The translations under genes and the position numbers were made by a program. A stretch of DNA of 64,000 bases, taken from NCBI GenBank assembly GCA_907163375.1, contig CAJQUW010005739.1, forward strand, positions 62,001 to 126,000, read 5' to 3'. Shown piece by piece: positions 40,201 to 55,200 of this stretch. The number at the start of each line of letters is the position of its first letter. Position 1 is the first letter of the stretch. The stretch is from Prostheceraeus crozeri. Taxonomy: Eukaryota; Platyhelminthes; Polycladida; Euryleptidae. Below the pieces are notes generated by a model. The model searched no databases. It worked only from the letters and a program-made list of their open reading frames with translations, and had not been told where the DNA came from.

Positions 40201-43200
40201 GGCGAAAAACGACAGAGTTAGAATTTTGGACGTTTTGGGCTCTAGCGTCAAAACGAAGCATCGGATTGGAAAACGGATTTCAGATTTGGAATCAGCATGA
40301 AATTCTCTATCAACATGGTGAGTTTCAAGTCAATCGGAGAGAAAAAATTTTCAACATTTTTCGAAAAAACGACAGAGTTAGAATTTTGGACGTTTTGGGC
40401 TGTAGCGCCAAAACGAAGCATCGGATGGGAAAACGGAGGCCAGATTCGGATTCAGCGTGAAATTCTGCATCGGTATGGTGAATTTGAAAGCAATCGGAGA
40501 GAAAAAATTTTCGCTGACGTCCCCCCCCCCGGCACCGACCTTCCAACTTTGCTTCCAGTGGACGGATTTTGTCGTGCAATAGGTCGTTTGAAAGCTAAGA
40601 GTGAGACAAATTCACTGAAAGAATCGGCTTGTTCATATCGGTCTTCGTTTAGATGTGAAACGCCATTTAAGATTTTGGGACATTGGCGAAAAACGACAGA
40701 GTTAGAATTTTGGACGTTTTGGGCTCTAGCGTCAAAACGAAGCATCGGATTGGAAAACGGATTTCAGATTTGGAATCAGCATGAAATTCTCTATCAACAT
40801 GGTGAGTTTCAAGTCAATCGGAGAGAAAAAATTTTCAACATTTTTCGAAAAAACGACAGAGTTAGAATTTTGGACGTTTTGGGCTGTAGCGCCAAAACGA
40901 AGCATCGGATGGGAAAACGGAGGCCAGATTCGGATTCAGCGTGAAATTCTGCATCGGTATGGTGAATTTGAAAGCAATCGGAGAGAAAAAATTTTCGCTG
41001 ACGGCCCCCCCCCCGGCACCGACCTTCCAACTTTGCTTCCAGTGGACGGATTTTGTCGTGCAATAGGTCGTTTGAAAGCTAAGAGTGAGACAAATTCACT
41101 GAAAGAATCGGCTTGTTCATATCGGTCTTCGTTTAGATGTGAAACGCCATTTAAGATTTTGGGACATTGGCGAAAAACGACAGAGTTAGAATTTTGGACG
41201 TTTTGGGCTCTAGCGTCAAAACGAAGCATCGGATTGGAAAACGGATTTCAGATTTGGAATCAGCATGAAATTCTCTATCAACATGGTGAGTTTCAAGTCA
41301 ATCGGAGAGAAAAAATTTTCAACATTTTTCGAAAAAACGACAGAGTTAGAATTTTGGACGTTTTGGGCTGTAGCGCCAAAACGAAGCATCGGATGGGAAA
41401 ACGGAGGCCAGATTCGGATTCAGCGTGAAATTCTGCATCGGTATGGTGAATTTGAAAGCAATCGGAGAGAAAAAATTTTCGCTGACGTCCCCCCCCCCGG
41501 CACCGACCTTCCAACTTTGCTTCCAGTGGACGGATTTTGTCGTGCAATAGGTCGTTTGAAAGCTAAGAGTGAGACAAATTCACTGAAAGAATCGGCTTGT
41601 TCATATCGGTCTTCGTTTAGATGTGAAACGCCATTTAAGATTTTGGGACATTGGCGAAAAACGACAGAGTTAGAATTTTGGACGTTTTGGGCTCTAGCGT
41701 CAAAACGAAGCATCGGATTGGAAAACGGATTTCAGATTTGGAATCAGCATGAAATTCTCTATCAACATGGTGAGTTTCAAGTCAATCGGAGAGAAAAAAT
41801 TTTCAACATTTTTCGAAAAAACGACAGAGTTAGAATTTTGGTCGTTTTGGGCTGTAGCGCCAAAACGAAGCATCGGATGGGAAAACGGAGGCCAGATTCG
41901 GATTCAGCGTGAAATTCTGCATCGGTATGGTGAATTTGAAAGCAATCGGAGAGAAAAAATTTTCGCTGACGTCCCCCCCCCCGGCACCGACCTTCCAACT
42001 TTGCTTCCAGTGGACGGATTTTGTCGTGCAATAGGTCGTTTGAAAGCTAAGAGTGAGACAAATTCACTGAAAGAATCGGCTTGTTCATATCGGTCTTCGT
42101 TTAGATGTGAAACGCCATTTAAGATTTTGGGACATTGGCGAAAAACGACAGAGTTAGAATTTTGGACGTTTTGGGCTCTAGCGTCAAAACGAAGCATCGG
42201 ATTGGAAAACGGATTTCAGATTTGGAATCAGCATGAAATTCTCTATCAACATGGTGAGTTTCAAGTCAATCGGAGAGAAAAAATTTTCAACATTTTTCGA
42301 AAAAACGACAGAGTTAGAATTTTGGACGTTTTGGGCTGTAGCGCCAAAACGAAGCATCGGATGGGAAAACGGAGGCCAGATTCGGATTCAGCGTGAAATT
42401 CTGCATCGGTATGGTGAATTTGAAAGCAATCGGAGAGAAAAAATTTTCGCTGACGTCCCCCCCCCCGGCACCGACCTTCCAACTTTGCTTCCAGTGGACG
42501 GATTTTGTCGTGCAATAGGTCGTTTGAAAGCTAAGAGTGAGACAAATTCACTGAAAGAATCGGCTTGTTCATATCGGTCTTCGTTTAGATGTGAAACGCC
42601 ATTTAAGATTTTGGGACATTGGCGAAAAACGACAGAGTTAGAATTTTGGACGTTTTGGGCTCTAGCGTCAAAACGAAGCATCGGATTGGAAAACGGATTT
42701 CAGATTTGGAATCAGCATGAAATTCTCTATCAACATGGTGAGTTTCAAGTCAATCGGAGAGAAAAAATTTTCAACATTTTTCGAAAAAACGACAGAGTTA
42801 GAATTTTGGACGTTTTGGGCTGTAGCGCCAAAACGAAGCATCGGATGGGAAAACGGAGGCCAGATTCGGATTCAGCGTGAAATTCTGCATCGGTATGGTG
42901 AATTTGAAAGCAATCGGAGAGAAAAAATTTTCGCTGACGTCCCCCCCCCCGGCACCGACCTTCCAACTTTGCTTCCAGTGGACGGATTTTGTCGTGCAAT
43001 AGGTCGTTTGAAAGCTAAGAGTGAGACAAATTCACTGAAAGAATCGGCTTGTTCATATCGGTCTTCGTTTAGATGTGAAACGCCATTTAAGATTTTGGGA
43101 CATTGGCGAAAAACGACAGAGTTAGAATTTTGGACGTTTTGGGCTCTAGCGTCAAAACGAAGCATCGGATTGGAAAACGGATTTCAGATTTGGAATCAGC

Positions 43201-46200
43201 ATGAAATTCTCTATCAACATGGTGAGTTTCAAGTCAATCGGAGAGAAAAAATTTTCAACATTTTTCGAAAAAACGACAGAGTTAGAATTTTGGACGTTTT
43301 GGGCTGTAGCGCCAAAACGAAGCATCGGATGGGAAAACGGAGGCCAGATTCGGATTCAGCGTGAAATTCTGCATCGGTATGGTGAATTTGAAAGCAATCG
43401 GAGAGAAAAAATTTTCGCTGACGTCCCCCCCCCCGGCACCGACCTTCCAACTTTGCTTCCAGTGGACGGATTTTGTCGTGCAATAGGTCGTTTGAAAGCT
43501 AAGAGTGAGACAAATTCACTGAAAGAATCGGCTTGTTCATATCGGTCTTCGTTTAGATGTGAAACGCCATTTAAGATTTTGGGACATTGGCGAAAAACGA
43601 CAGAGTTAGAATTTTGGACGTTTTGGGCTCTAGCGTCAAAACGAAGCATCGGATTGGAAAACGGATTTCAGATTTGGAATCAGCATGAAATTCTCTATCA
43701 ACATGGTGAGTTTCAAGTCAATCGGAGAGAAAAGATTTTCAACATTTTTCGAAAAAACGACAGAGTTAGAATTTTGGACGTTTTGGGCTCTAGCGTCAAA
43801 ACGAAGCATCGGATGGGAAAACGGAGGCCAGATTCGGATTCAGCGTGAAATTCTGCATCGGTATGGTGAATTTGAAAGCAATCGGAGAGAAAAAATTTTC
43901 GCTGACGTCCCCCCCCCCGGCACCGACCTTCCAACTTTGCTTCCAGTGGACGGATTTTGTCGTGCAATAGGTCGTTTGAAAGCTAAGAGTGAGACAAATT
44001 CACTGAAAGAATCGGCTTGTTCATATCGGTCTTCGTTTAGATGTGAAACGCCATTTAAGATTTTGGGACATTGGCGAAAAACGACAGAGTTAGAATTTTG
44101 GACGTTTTGGGCTCTAGCGTCAAAACGAAGCATCGGATTGGAAAACGGATTTCAGATTTGGAATCAGCATGAAATTCTCTATCAACATGGTGAGTTTCAA
44201 GTCAATCGGAGAGAAAAGATTTTCAACATTTTTCGAAAAAACGACAGAGTTAGAATTTTGGACGTTTTGGGCTGTAGCGCCAAAACGAAGCATCGGATGG
44301 GAAAACGGAGGCCAGATTCGGATTCAGCGTGAAATTCTGCATCGGTATGGTGAATTTGAAAGCAATCGGAGAGAAAAAATTTTCGCTGACGTCCCCCCCC
44401 CCGGCACCGACCTTCCAACTTTGCTTCCAGTGGACGGATTTTGTCGTGCAATAGGTCGTTTGAAAGCTAAGAGTGAGACAAATTCACTGAAAGAATCGGC
44501 TTGTTCATATCGGTCTTCGTTTAGATGTGAAACGCCATTTAAGATTTTGGGACATTGGCGAAAAACGACAGAGTTAGAATTTTGGACGTTTTGGGCTCTA
44601 GCGTCAAAACGAAGCATCGGATTGGAAAACGGATTTCAGATTTGGAATCAGCATGAAATTCTCTATCAACATGGTGAGTTTCAAGTCAATCGGAGAGAAA
44701 AAATTTTCAACATTTTTCGAAAAAACGACAGAGTTAGAATTTTGGTCGTTTTGGGCTGTAGCGCCAAAACGAAGCATCGGATGGGAAAACGGAGGCCAGA
44801 TTCGGATTCAGCGTGAAATTCTGCATCGGTATGGTGAATTTGAAAGCAATCGGAGAGAAAAAATTTTCGCTGACGTCCCCCCCCCCGGCACCGACCTTCC
44901 AACTTTGCTTCCAGTGGACGGATTTTGTCGTGCAATAGGTCGTTTGAAAGCTAAGAGTGAGACAAATTCACTGAAAGAATCGGCTTGTTCATATCGGTCT
45001 TCGTTTAGATGTGAAACGCCATTTAAGATTTTGGGACATTGGCGAAAAACGACAGAGTTAGAATTTTGGACGTTTTGGGCTCTAGCGTCAAAACGAAGCA
45101 TCGGATTGGAAAACGGATTTCAGATTTGGAATCAGCATGAAATTCTCTATCAACATGGTGAGTTTCAAGTCAATCGGAGAGAAAAGATTTTCAACATTTT
45201 TCGAAAAAACGACAGAGTTAGAATTTTGGTCGTTTTGGGCTGTAGCGCCAAAACGAAGCATCGGATGGGAAAACGGAGGCCAGATTCGGATTCAGCGTGA
45301 AATTCTGCATCGGTATGGTGAATTTGAAAGCAATCGGAGAGAAAAAATTTTCGCTGACGTCCCCCCCCCCGGCACCGACCTTCCAACTTTGCTTCCAGTG
45401 GACGGATTTTGTCGTGCAATAGGTCGTTTGAAAGCTAAGAGTGAGACAAATTCACTGAAAGAATCGGCTTGTTCATATCGGTCTTCGTTTAGATGTGAAA
45501 CGCCATTTAAGATTTTGGGACATTGGCGAAAAACGACAGAGTTAGAATTTTGGACGTTTTGGGCTCTAGCGTCAAAACGAAGCATCGGATTGGAAAACGG
45601 ATTTCAGATTTGGAATCAGCATGAAATTCTCTATCAACATGGTGAGTTTCAAGTCAATCGGAGAGAAAAGATTTTCAACATTTTTCGAAAAAACGACAGA
45701 GTTAGAATTTTGGTCGTTTTGGGCTGTAGCGCCAAAACGAAGCATCGGATGGGAAAACGGAGGCCAGATTCGGATTCAGCGTGAAATTCTGCATCGGTAT
45801 GGTGAATTTGAAAGCAATCGGAGAGAAAAAATTTTCGCTGACGTCCCCCCCCCCCGGCACCGACCTTCCAACTTTGCTTCCAGTGGACGGATTTTGTCGT
45901 GCAATAGGTCGTTTGAAAGCTAAGAGTGAGACAAATTCACTGAAAGAATCGGCTTGTTCATATCGGTCTTCGTTTAGATGTGAAACGCCATTTAAGATTT
46001 TGGGACATTGGCGAAAAACGACAGAGTTAGAATTTTGGACGTTTTGGGCTCTAGCGTCAAAACGAAGCATCGGATTGGAAAACGGATTTCAGATTTGGAA
46101 TCAGCATGAAATTCTCTATCAACATGGTGAGTTTCAAGTCAATCGGAGAGAAAAGATTTTCAACATTTTTCGAAAAAACGACAGAGTTAGAATTTTGGTC

Positions 46201-49200
46201 GTTTTGGGCTGTAGCGCCAAAACGAAGCATCGGATGGGAAAACGGAGGCCAGATTCGGATTCAGCGTGAAATTCTGCATCGGTATGGTGAATTTGAAAGC
46301 AATCGGAGAGAAAAAATTTTCGCTGACGTCCCCCCCCCCCGGCACCGACCTTCCAACTTTGCTTCCAGTGGACGGATTTTGTCGTGCAATAGGTCGTTTG
46401 AAAGCTAAGAGTGAGACAAATTCACTGAAAGAATCGGCTTGTTCATATCGGTCTTCGTTTAGATGTGAAACGCCATTTAAGATTTTGGGACATTGGCGAA
46501 AAACGACAGAGTTAGAATTTTGGACGTTTTGGGCTCTAGCGTCAAAACGAAGCATCGGATTGGAAAACGGATTTCAGATTTGGAATCAGCATGAAATTCT
46601 CTATCAACATGGTGATTTTCAAGTCAATCGGAGAGAAAAGATTTTCAACATTTTTCGAAAAAACGACAGAGTTAGAATTTTGGTCGTTTTGGGCTGTAGC
46701 GCCAAAACGAAGCATCGGATGGGAAAACGGAGGCCAGATTCGGATTCAGCGTGAAATTCTGCATCGGTATGGTGAATTTGAAAGCAATCGGAGAGAAAAA
46801 ATTTTCGCTGACGTCCCCCCCCCCCGGCACCGACCTTCCAACTTTGCTTCCAGTGGACGGATTTTGTCGTGCAATAGGTCGTTTGAAAGCTAAGAGTGAG
46901 ACAAATTCACTGAAAGAATCGGCTTGTTCATATCGGTCTTCGTTTAGATGTGAAACGCCATTTAAGATTTTGGGACATTGGCGAAAAACGACAGAGTTAG
47001 AATTTTGGACGTTTTGGGCTCTAGCGTCAAAACGAAGCATCGGATTGGAAAACGGATTTCAGATTTGGAATCAGCATGAAATTCTCTATCAACATGGTGA
47101 GTTTCAAGTCAATCGGAGAGAAAAGATTTTCAACATTTTTCGAAAAAACGACAGAGTTAGAATTTTGGTCGTTTTGGGCTGTAGCGCCAAAACGAAGCAT
47201 CGGATGGGAAAACGGAGGCCAGATTCGGATTCAGCGTGAAATTCTGCATCGGTATGGTGAATTTGAAAGCAATCGGAGAGAAAAAATTTTCGCTGACGTC
47301 CCCCCCCCCGGCACCGACCTTCCAACTTTGCTTCCAGTGGACGGATTTTGTCGTGCAATAGGTCGTTTGAAAGCTAAGAGTGAGACAAATTCACTGAAAG
47401 AATCGGCTTGTTCATATCGGTCTTCGTTTAGATGTGAAACGCCATTTAAGATTTTGGGACATTGGCGAAAAACGACAGAGTTAGAATTTTGGACGTTTTG
47501 GGCTCTAGCGTCAAAACGAAGCATCGGATTGGAAAACGGATTTCAGATTTGGAATCAGCATGAAATTCTCTATCAACATGGTGAGTTTCAAGTCAATCGG
47601 AGAGAAAAGATTTTCAACATTTTTCGAAAAAACGACAGAGTTAGAATTTTGGTCGTTTTGGGCTGTAGCGCCAAAACGAAGCATCGGATGGGAAAACGGA
47701 GGCCAGATTCGGATTCAGCGTGAAATTCTGCATCGGTATGGTGAATTTGAAAGCAATCGGAGAGAAAAAATTTTCGCTGACGTCCCCCCCCCCGGCACCG
47801 ACCTTCCAACTTTGCTTCCAGTGGACGGATTTTGTCGTGCAATAGGTCGTTTGAAAGCTAAGAGTGAGACAAATTCACTGAAAGAATCGGCTTGTTCATA
47901 TCGGTCTTCGTTTAGATGTGAAACGCCATTTAAGATTTTGGGACATTGGCGAAAAACGACAGAGTTAGAATTTTGGACGTTTTGGGCTCTAGCGTCAAAA
48001 CGAAGCATCGGATTGGAAAACGGATTTCAGATTTGGAATCAGCATGAAATTCTCTATCAACATGGTGAGTTTCAAGTCAATCGGAGAGAAAAGATTTTCA
48101 ACATTTTTCGAAAAAACGACAGAGTTAGAATTTTGGTCGTTTTGGGCTGTAGCGCCAAAACGAAGCATCGGATGGGAAAACGGAGGCCAGATTCGGATTC
48201 AGCGTGAAATTCTGCATCGGTATGGTGAATTTGAAAGCAATCGGAGAGAAAAAATTTTCGCTGACGTCCCCCCCCCCCGGCACCGACCTTCCAACTTTGC
48301 TTCCAGTGGACGGATTTTGTCGTGCAATAGGTCGTTTGAAAGCTAAGAGTGAGACAAATTCACTGAAAGAATCGGCTTGTTCATATCGGTCTTCGTTTAG
48401 ATGTGAAACGCCATTTAAGATTTTGGGACATTGGCGAAAAACGACAGAGTTAGAATTTTGGACGTTTTGGGCTCTAGCGTCAAAACGAAGCATCGGATTG
48501 GAAAACGGATTTCAGATTTGGAATCAGCATGAAATTCTCTATCAACATGGTGAGTTTCAAGTCAATCGGAGAGAAAAGATTTTCAACATTTTTCGAAAAA
48601 ACGACAGAGTTAGAATTTTGGTCGTTTTGGGCTGTAGCGCCAAAACGAAGCATCGGATGGGAAAACGGAGGCCAGATTCGGATTCAGCGTGAAATTCTGC
48701 ATCGGTATGGTGAATTTGAAAGCAATCGGAGAGAAAAAATTTTCGCTGACGTCCCCCCCCCCGGCACCGACCTTCCAACTTTGCTTCCAGTGGACGGATT
48801 TTGTCGTGCAATAGGTCGTTTGAAAGCTAAGAGTGAGACAAATTCACTGAAAGAATCGGCTTGTTCATATCGGTCTTCGTTTAGATGTGAAACGCCATTT
48901 AAGATTTTGGGACATTGGCGAAAAACGACAGAGTTAGAATTTTGGACGTTTTGGGCTCTAGCGTCAAAACGAAGCATCGGATTGGAAAACGGATTTCAGA
49001 TTTGGAATCAGCATGAAATTCTCTATCAACATGGTGAGTTTCAAGTCAATCGGAGAGAAAAGATTTTCAACATTTTTCGAAAAAACGACAGAGTTAGAAT
49101 TTTGGTCGTTTTGGGCTGTAGCGCCAAAACGAAGCATCGGATGGGAAAACGGAGGCCAGATTCGGATTCAGCGTGAAATTCTGCATCGGTATGGTGAATT

Positions 49201-52200
49201 TGAAAGCAATCGGAGAGAAAAAATTTTCGCTGACGTCCCCCCCCCCCGGCACCGACCTTCCAACTTTGCTTCCAGTGGACGGATTTTGTCGTGCAATAGG
49301 TCGTTTGAAAGCTAAGAGTGAGACAAATTCACTGAAAGAATCGGCTTGTTCATATCGGTCTTCGTTTAGATGTGAAACGCCATTTAAGATTTTGGGACAT
49401 TGGCGAAAAACGACAGAGTTAGAATTTTGGACGTTTTGGGCTCTAGCGTCAAAACGAAGCATCGGATTGGAAAACGGATTTCAGATTTGGAATCAGCATG
49501 AAATTCTCTATCAACATGGTGAGTTTCAAGTCAATCGGAGAGAAAAGATTTTCAACATTTTTCGAAAAAACGACAGAGTTAGAATTTTGGTCGTTTTGGG
49601 CTGTAGCGCCAAAACGAAGCATCGGATGGGAAAACGGAGGCCAGATTCGGATTCAGCGTGAAATTCTGCATCGGTATGGTGAATTTGAAAGCAATCGGAG
49701 AGAAAAAATTTTCGCTGACGTCCCCCCCCCCCGGCACCGACCTTCCAACTTTGCTTCCAGTGGACGGATTTTGTCGTGCAATAGGTCGTTTGAAAGCTAA
49801 GAGTGAGACAAATTCACTGAAAGAATCGGCTTGTTCATATCGGTCTTCGTTTAGATGTGAAACGCCATTTAAGATTTTGGGACATTGGCGAAAAACGACA
49901 GAGTTAGAATTTTGGACGTTTTGGGCTCTAGCGTCAAAACGAAGCATCGGATTGGAAAACGGATTTCAGATTTGGAATCAGCATGAAATTCTCTATCAAC
50001 ATGGTGAGTTTCAAGTCAATCGGAGAGAAAAGATTTTCAACATTTTTCGAAAAAACGACAGAGTTAGAATTTTGGTCGTTTTGGGCTGTAGCGCCAAAAC
50101 GAAGCATCGGATGGGAAAACGGAGGCCAGATTCGGATTCAGCGTGAAATTCTGCATCGGTATGGTGAATTTGAAAGCAATCGGAGAGAAAAAATTTTCGC
50201 TGACGTCCCCCCCCCCCGGCACCGACCTTCCAACTTTGCTTCCAGTGGACGGATTTTGTCGTGCAATAGGTCGTTTGAAAGCTAAGAGTGAGACAAATTC
50301 ACTGAAAGAATCGGCTTGTTCATATCGGTCTTCGTTTAGATGTGAAACGCCATTTAAGATTTTGGGACATTGGCGAAAAACGACAGAGTTAGAATTTTGG
50401 ACGTTTTGGGCTCTAGCGTCAAAACGAAGCATCGGATTGGAAAACGGATTTCAGATTTGGAATCAGCATGAAATTCTCTATCAACATGGTGAGTTTCAAG
50501 TCAATCGGAGAGAAAAGATTTTCAACATTTTTCGAAAAAACGACAGAGTTAGAATTTTGGTCGTTTTGGGCTGTAGCGCCAAAACGAAGCATCGGATGGG
50601 AAAACGGAGGCCAGATTCGGATTCAGCGTGAAATTCTGCATCGGTATGGTGAATTTGAAAGCAATCGGAGAGAAAAAATTTTCGCTGACGTCCCCCCCCC
50701 GGCACCGACCTTCCAACTTTGCTTCCAGTGGACGGATTTTGTCGTGCAATAGGTCGTTTGAAAGCTAAGAGTGAGACAAATTCACTGAAAGAATCGGCTT
50801 GTTCATATCGGTCTTCGTTTAGATGTGAAACGCCATTTAAGATTTTGGGACATTGGCGAAAAACGACAGAGTTAGAATTTTGGACGTTTTGGGCTCTAGC
50901 GTCAAAACGAAGCATCGGATTGGAAAACGGATTTCAGATTTGGAATCAGCATGAAATTCTCTATCAACATGGTGAGTTTCAAGTCAATCGGAGAGAAAAG
51001 ATTTTCAACATTTTTCGAAAAAACGACAGAGTTAGAATTTTGGTCGTTTTGGGCTGTAGCGCCAAAACGAAGCATCGGATGGGAAAACGGAGGCCAGATT
51101 CGGATTCAGCGTGAAATTCTGCATCGGTATGGTGAATTTGAAAGCAATCGGAGAGAAAAAATTTTCGCTGACGTCCCCCCCCCCCGGCACCGACCTTCCA
51201 ACTTTGCTTCCAGTGGACGGATTTTGTCGTGCAATAGGTCGTTTGAAAGCTAAGAGTGAGACAAATTCACTGAAAGAATCGGCTTGTTCATATCGGTCTT
51301 CGTTTAGATGTGAAACGCCATTTAAGATTTTGGGACATTGGCGAAAAACGACAGAGTTAGAATTTTGGACGTTTTGGGCTCTAGCGTCAAAACGAAGCAT
51401 CGGATTGGAAAACGGATTTCAGATTTGGAATCAGCATGAAATTCTCTATCAACATGGTGAGTTTCAAGTCAATCGGAGAGAAAAGATTTTCAACATTTTT
51501 CGAAAAAACGACAGAGTTAGAATTTTGGTCGTTTTGGGCTGTAGCGCCAAAACGAAGCATCGGATGGGAAAACGGAGGCCAGATTCGGATTCAGCGTGAA
51601 ATTCTGCATCGGTATGGTGAATTTGAAAGCAATCGGAGAGAAAAAATTTTCGCTGACGTCCCCCCCCCCGGCACCGACCTTCCAACTTTGCTTCCAGTGG
51701 ACGGATTTTGTCGTGCAATAGGTCGTTTGAAAGCTAAGAGTGAGACAAATTCACTGAAAGAATCGGCTTGTTCATATCGGTCTTCGTTTAGATGTGAAAC
51801 GCCATTTAAGATTTTGGGACATTGGCGAAAAACGACAGAGTTAGAATTTTGGACGTTTTGGGCTCTAGCGTCAAAACGAAGCATCGGATTGGAAAACGGA
51901 TTTCAGATTTGGAATCAGCATGAAATTCTCTATCAACATGGTGAGTTTCAAGTCAATCGGAGAGAAAAGATTTTCAACATTTTTCGAAAAAACGACAGAG
52001 TTAGAATTTTGGTCGTTTTGGGCTGTAGCGCCAAAACGAAGCATCGGATGGGAAAACGGAGGCCAGATTCGGATTCAGCGTGAAATTCTGCATCGGTATG
52101 GTGAATTTGAAAGCAATCGGAGAGAAAAAATTTTCGCTGACGTCCCCCCCCCCGGCACCGACCTTCCAACTTTGCTTCCAGTGGACGGATTTTGTCGTGC

Positions 52201-55200
52201 AATAGGTCGTTTGAAAGCTAAGAGTGAGACAAATTCACTGAAAGAATCGGCTTGTTCATATCGGTCTTCGTTTAGATGTGAAACGCCATTTAAGATTTTG
52301 GGACATTGGCGAAAAACGACAGAGTTAGAATTTTGGACGTTTTGGGCTCTAGCGTCAAAACGAAGCATCGGATTGGAAAACGGATTTCAGATTTGGAATC
52401 AGCATGAAATTCTCTATCAACATGGTGAGTTTCAAGTCAATCGGAGAGAAAAAATTTTCAACATTTTTCGAAAAAACGACAGAGTTAGAATTTTGGTCGT
52501 TTTGGGCTGTAGCGCCAAAACGAAGCATCGGATGGGAAAACGGAGGCCAGATTCGGATTCAGCGTGAAATTCTGCATCGGTATGGTGAATTTGAAAGCAA
52601 TCGGAGAGAAAAAATTTTCGCTGACGTCCCCCCCCCCGGCACCGACCTTCCAACTTTGCTTCCAGTGGACGGATTTTGTCGTGCAATAGGTCGTTTGAAA
52701 GCTAAGAGTGAGACAAATTCACTGAAAGAATCGGCTTGTTCATATCGGTCTTCGTTTAGATGTGAAACGCCATTTAAGATTTTGGGACATTGGCGAAAAA
52801 CGACAGAGTTAGAATTTTGGACGTTTTGGGCTCTAGCGTCAAAACGAAGCATCGGATTGGAAAACGGATTTCAGATTTGGAATCAGCATGAAATTCTCTA
52901 TCAACATGGTGAGTTTCAAGTCAATCGGAGAGAAAAAATTTTCAACATTTTTCGAAAAAACGACAGAGTTAGAATTTTGGTCGTTTTGGGCTGTAGCGCC
53001 AAAACGAAGCATCGGATGGGAAAACGGAGGCCAGATTCGGATTCAGCGTGAAATTCTGCATCGGTATGGTGAATTTGAAAGCAATCGGAGAGAAAAAATT
53101 TTCGCTGACGTCCCCCCCCCCGGCACCGACCTTCCAACTTTGCTTCCAGTGGACGGATTTTGTCGTGCAATAGGTCGTTTGAAAGCTAAGAGTGAGACAA
53201 ATTCACTGAAAGAATCGGCTTGTTCATATCGGTCTTCGTTTAGATGTGAAACGCCATTTAAGATTTTGGGACATTGGCGAAAAACGACAGAGTTAGAATT
53301 TTGGACGTTTTGGGCTCTAGCGTCAAAACGAAGCATCGGATTGGAAAACGGATTTCAGATTTGGAATCAGCATGAAATTCTCTATCAACATGGTGAGTTT
53401 TAAGTCAATCGGAGAGAAAAGATTTTCAACATTTTTCGAAAAAACGACAGAGTTAGAATTTTGGTCGTTTTGGGCTGTAGCGCCAAAACGAAGCATCGGA
53501 TGGGAAAACGGAGGCCAGATTCGGATTCAGCGTGAAATTCTGCATCGGTATGGTGAATTTGAAAGCAATCGGAGAGAAAAAATTTTCGCTGACGTCCCCC
53601 CCCCCGGCACCGACCTTCCAACTTTGCTTCCAGTGGACGGATTTTGTCGTGCAATAGGTCGTTTGAAAGCTAAGAGTGAGACAAATTCACTGAAAGAATC
53701 GGCTTGTTCATATCGGTCTTCGTTTAGATGTGAAACGCCATTTAAGATTTTGGGACATTGGCGAAAAACGACAGAGTTAGAATTTTGGACGTTTTGGGCT
53801 CTAGCGTCAAAACGAAGCATCGGATTGGAAAACGGATTTCAGATTTGGAATCAGCATGAAATTCTCTATCAACATGGTGAGTTTCAAGTCAATCGGAGAG
53901 AAAAGATTTTCAACATTTTTCGAAAAAACGACAGAGTTAGAATTTTGGTCGTTTTGGGCTGTAGCGCCAAAACGAAGCATCGGATGGGAAAACGGAGGCC
54001 AGATTCGGATTCAGCGTGAAATTCTGCATCGGTATGGTGAATTTGAAAGCAATCGGAGAGAAAAAATTTTCGCTGACGTCCCCCCCGCCCGGCACCGACC
54101 TTCCAACTTTGCTTACAGTTGACGGATTTTGTCGTGCAATAGGTCGTTTGAAAGCTAAGAGTGAGACAAATTCACTGAAAGAATCGGCTTGTTCATATCG
54201 GTCTTCGTTTAGATGTGAAACGCCATTTAAGATTTTGGGACATTGGCGAAAAACGACAGAGTTAGAATTTTGGACGTTTTGGGCTCTAGCGTCAAAACGA
54301 AGCATCGGATTGGAAAACGGATTTCAGATTTGGAATCAGCATGAAATTCTCTATCAACATGGTGAGTTTCAAGTCAATCGGAGAGAAAAGATTTTCAACA
54401 TTTTTCGAAAAAACGACAGAGTTAGAATTTTGGTCGTTTTGGGCTGTAGCGCCAAAACGAAGCATCGGATGGGAAAACGGAGGCCAGATTCGGATTCAGC
54501 GTGAAATTCTGCATCGGTATGGTGAATTTGAAAGCAATCGGAGAGAAAAAATTTTCGCTGACGTCCCCCCCCCCGGCACCGACCTTCCAACTTTGCTTCC
54601 AGTGGACGGATTTTGTCGTGCAATAGGTCGTTTGAAAGCTAAGAGTGAGACAAATTCACTGAAAGAATCGGCTTGTTCATATCGGTCTTCGTTTAGATGT
54701 GAAACGCCATTTAAGATTTTGGGACATTGGCGAAAAACGACAGAGTTAGAATTTTGGACGTTTTGGGCTCTAGCGTCAAAACGAAGCATCGGATTGGAAA
54801 ACGGATTTCAGATTTGGAATCAGCATGAAATTCTCTATCAACATGGTGAGTTTCAAGTCAATCGGAGAGAAAAGATTTTCAACATTTTTCGAAAAAACGA
54901 CAGAGTTAGAATTTTGGTCGTTTTGGGCTGTAGCGCCAAAACGAAGCATCGGATGGGAAAACGGAGGCCAGATTCGGATTCAGCGTGAAATTCTGCATCG
55001 GTATGGTGAATTTGAAAGCAATCGGAGAGAAAAAATTTTCGCTGACGTCCCCCCCCCCGGCACCGACCTTCCAACTTTGCTTCCAGTGGACGGATTTTGT
55101 CGTGCAATAGGTCGTTTGAAAGCTAAGAGTGAGACAAATTCACTGAAAGAATCGGCTTGTTCATATCGGTCTTCGTTTAGATGTGAAACGCCATTTAAGA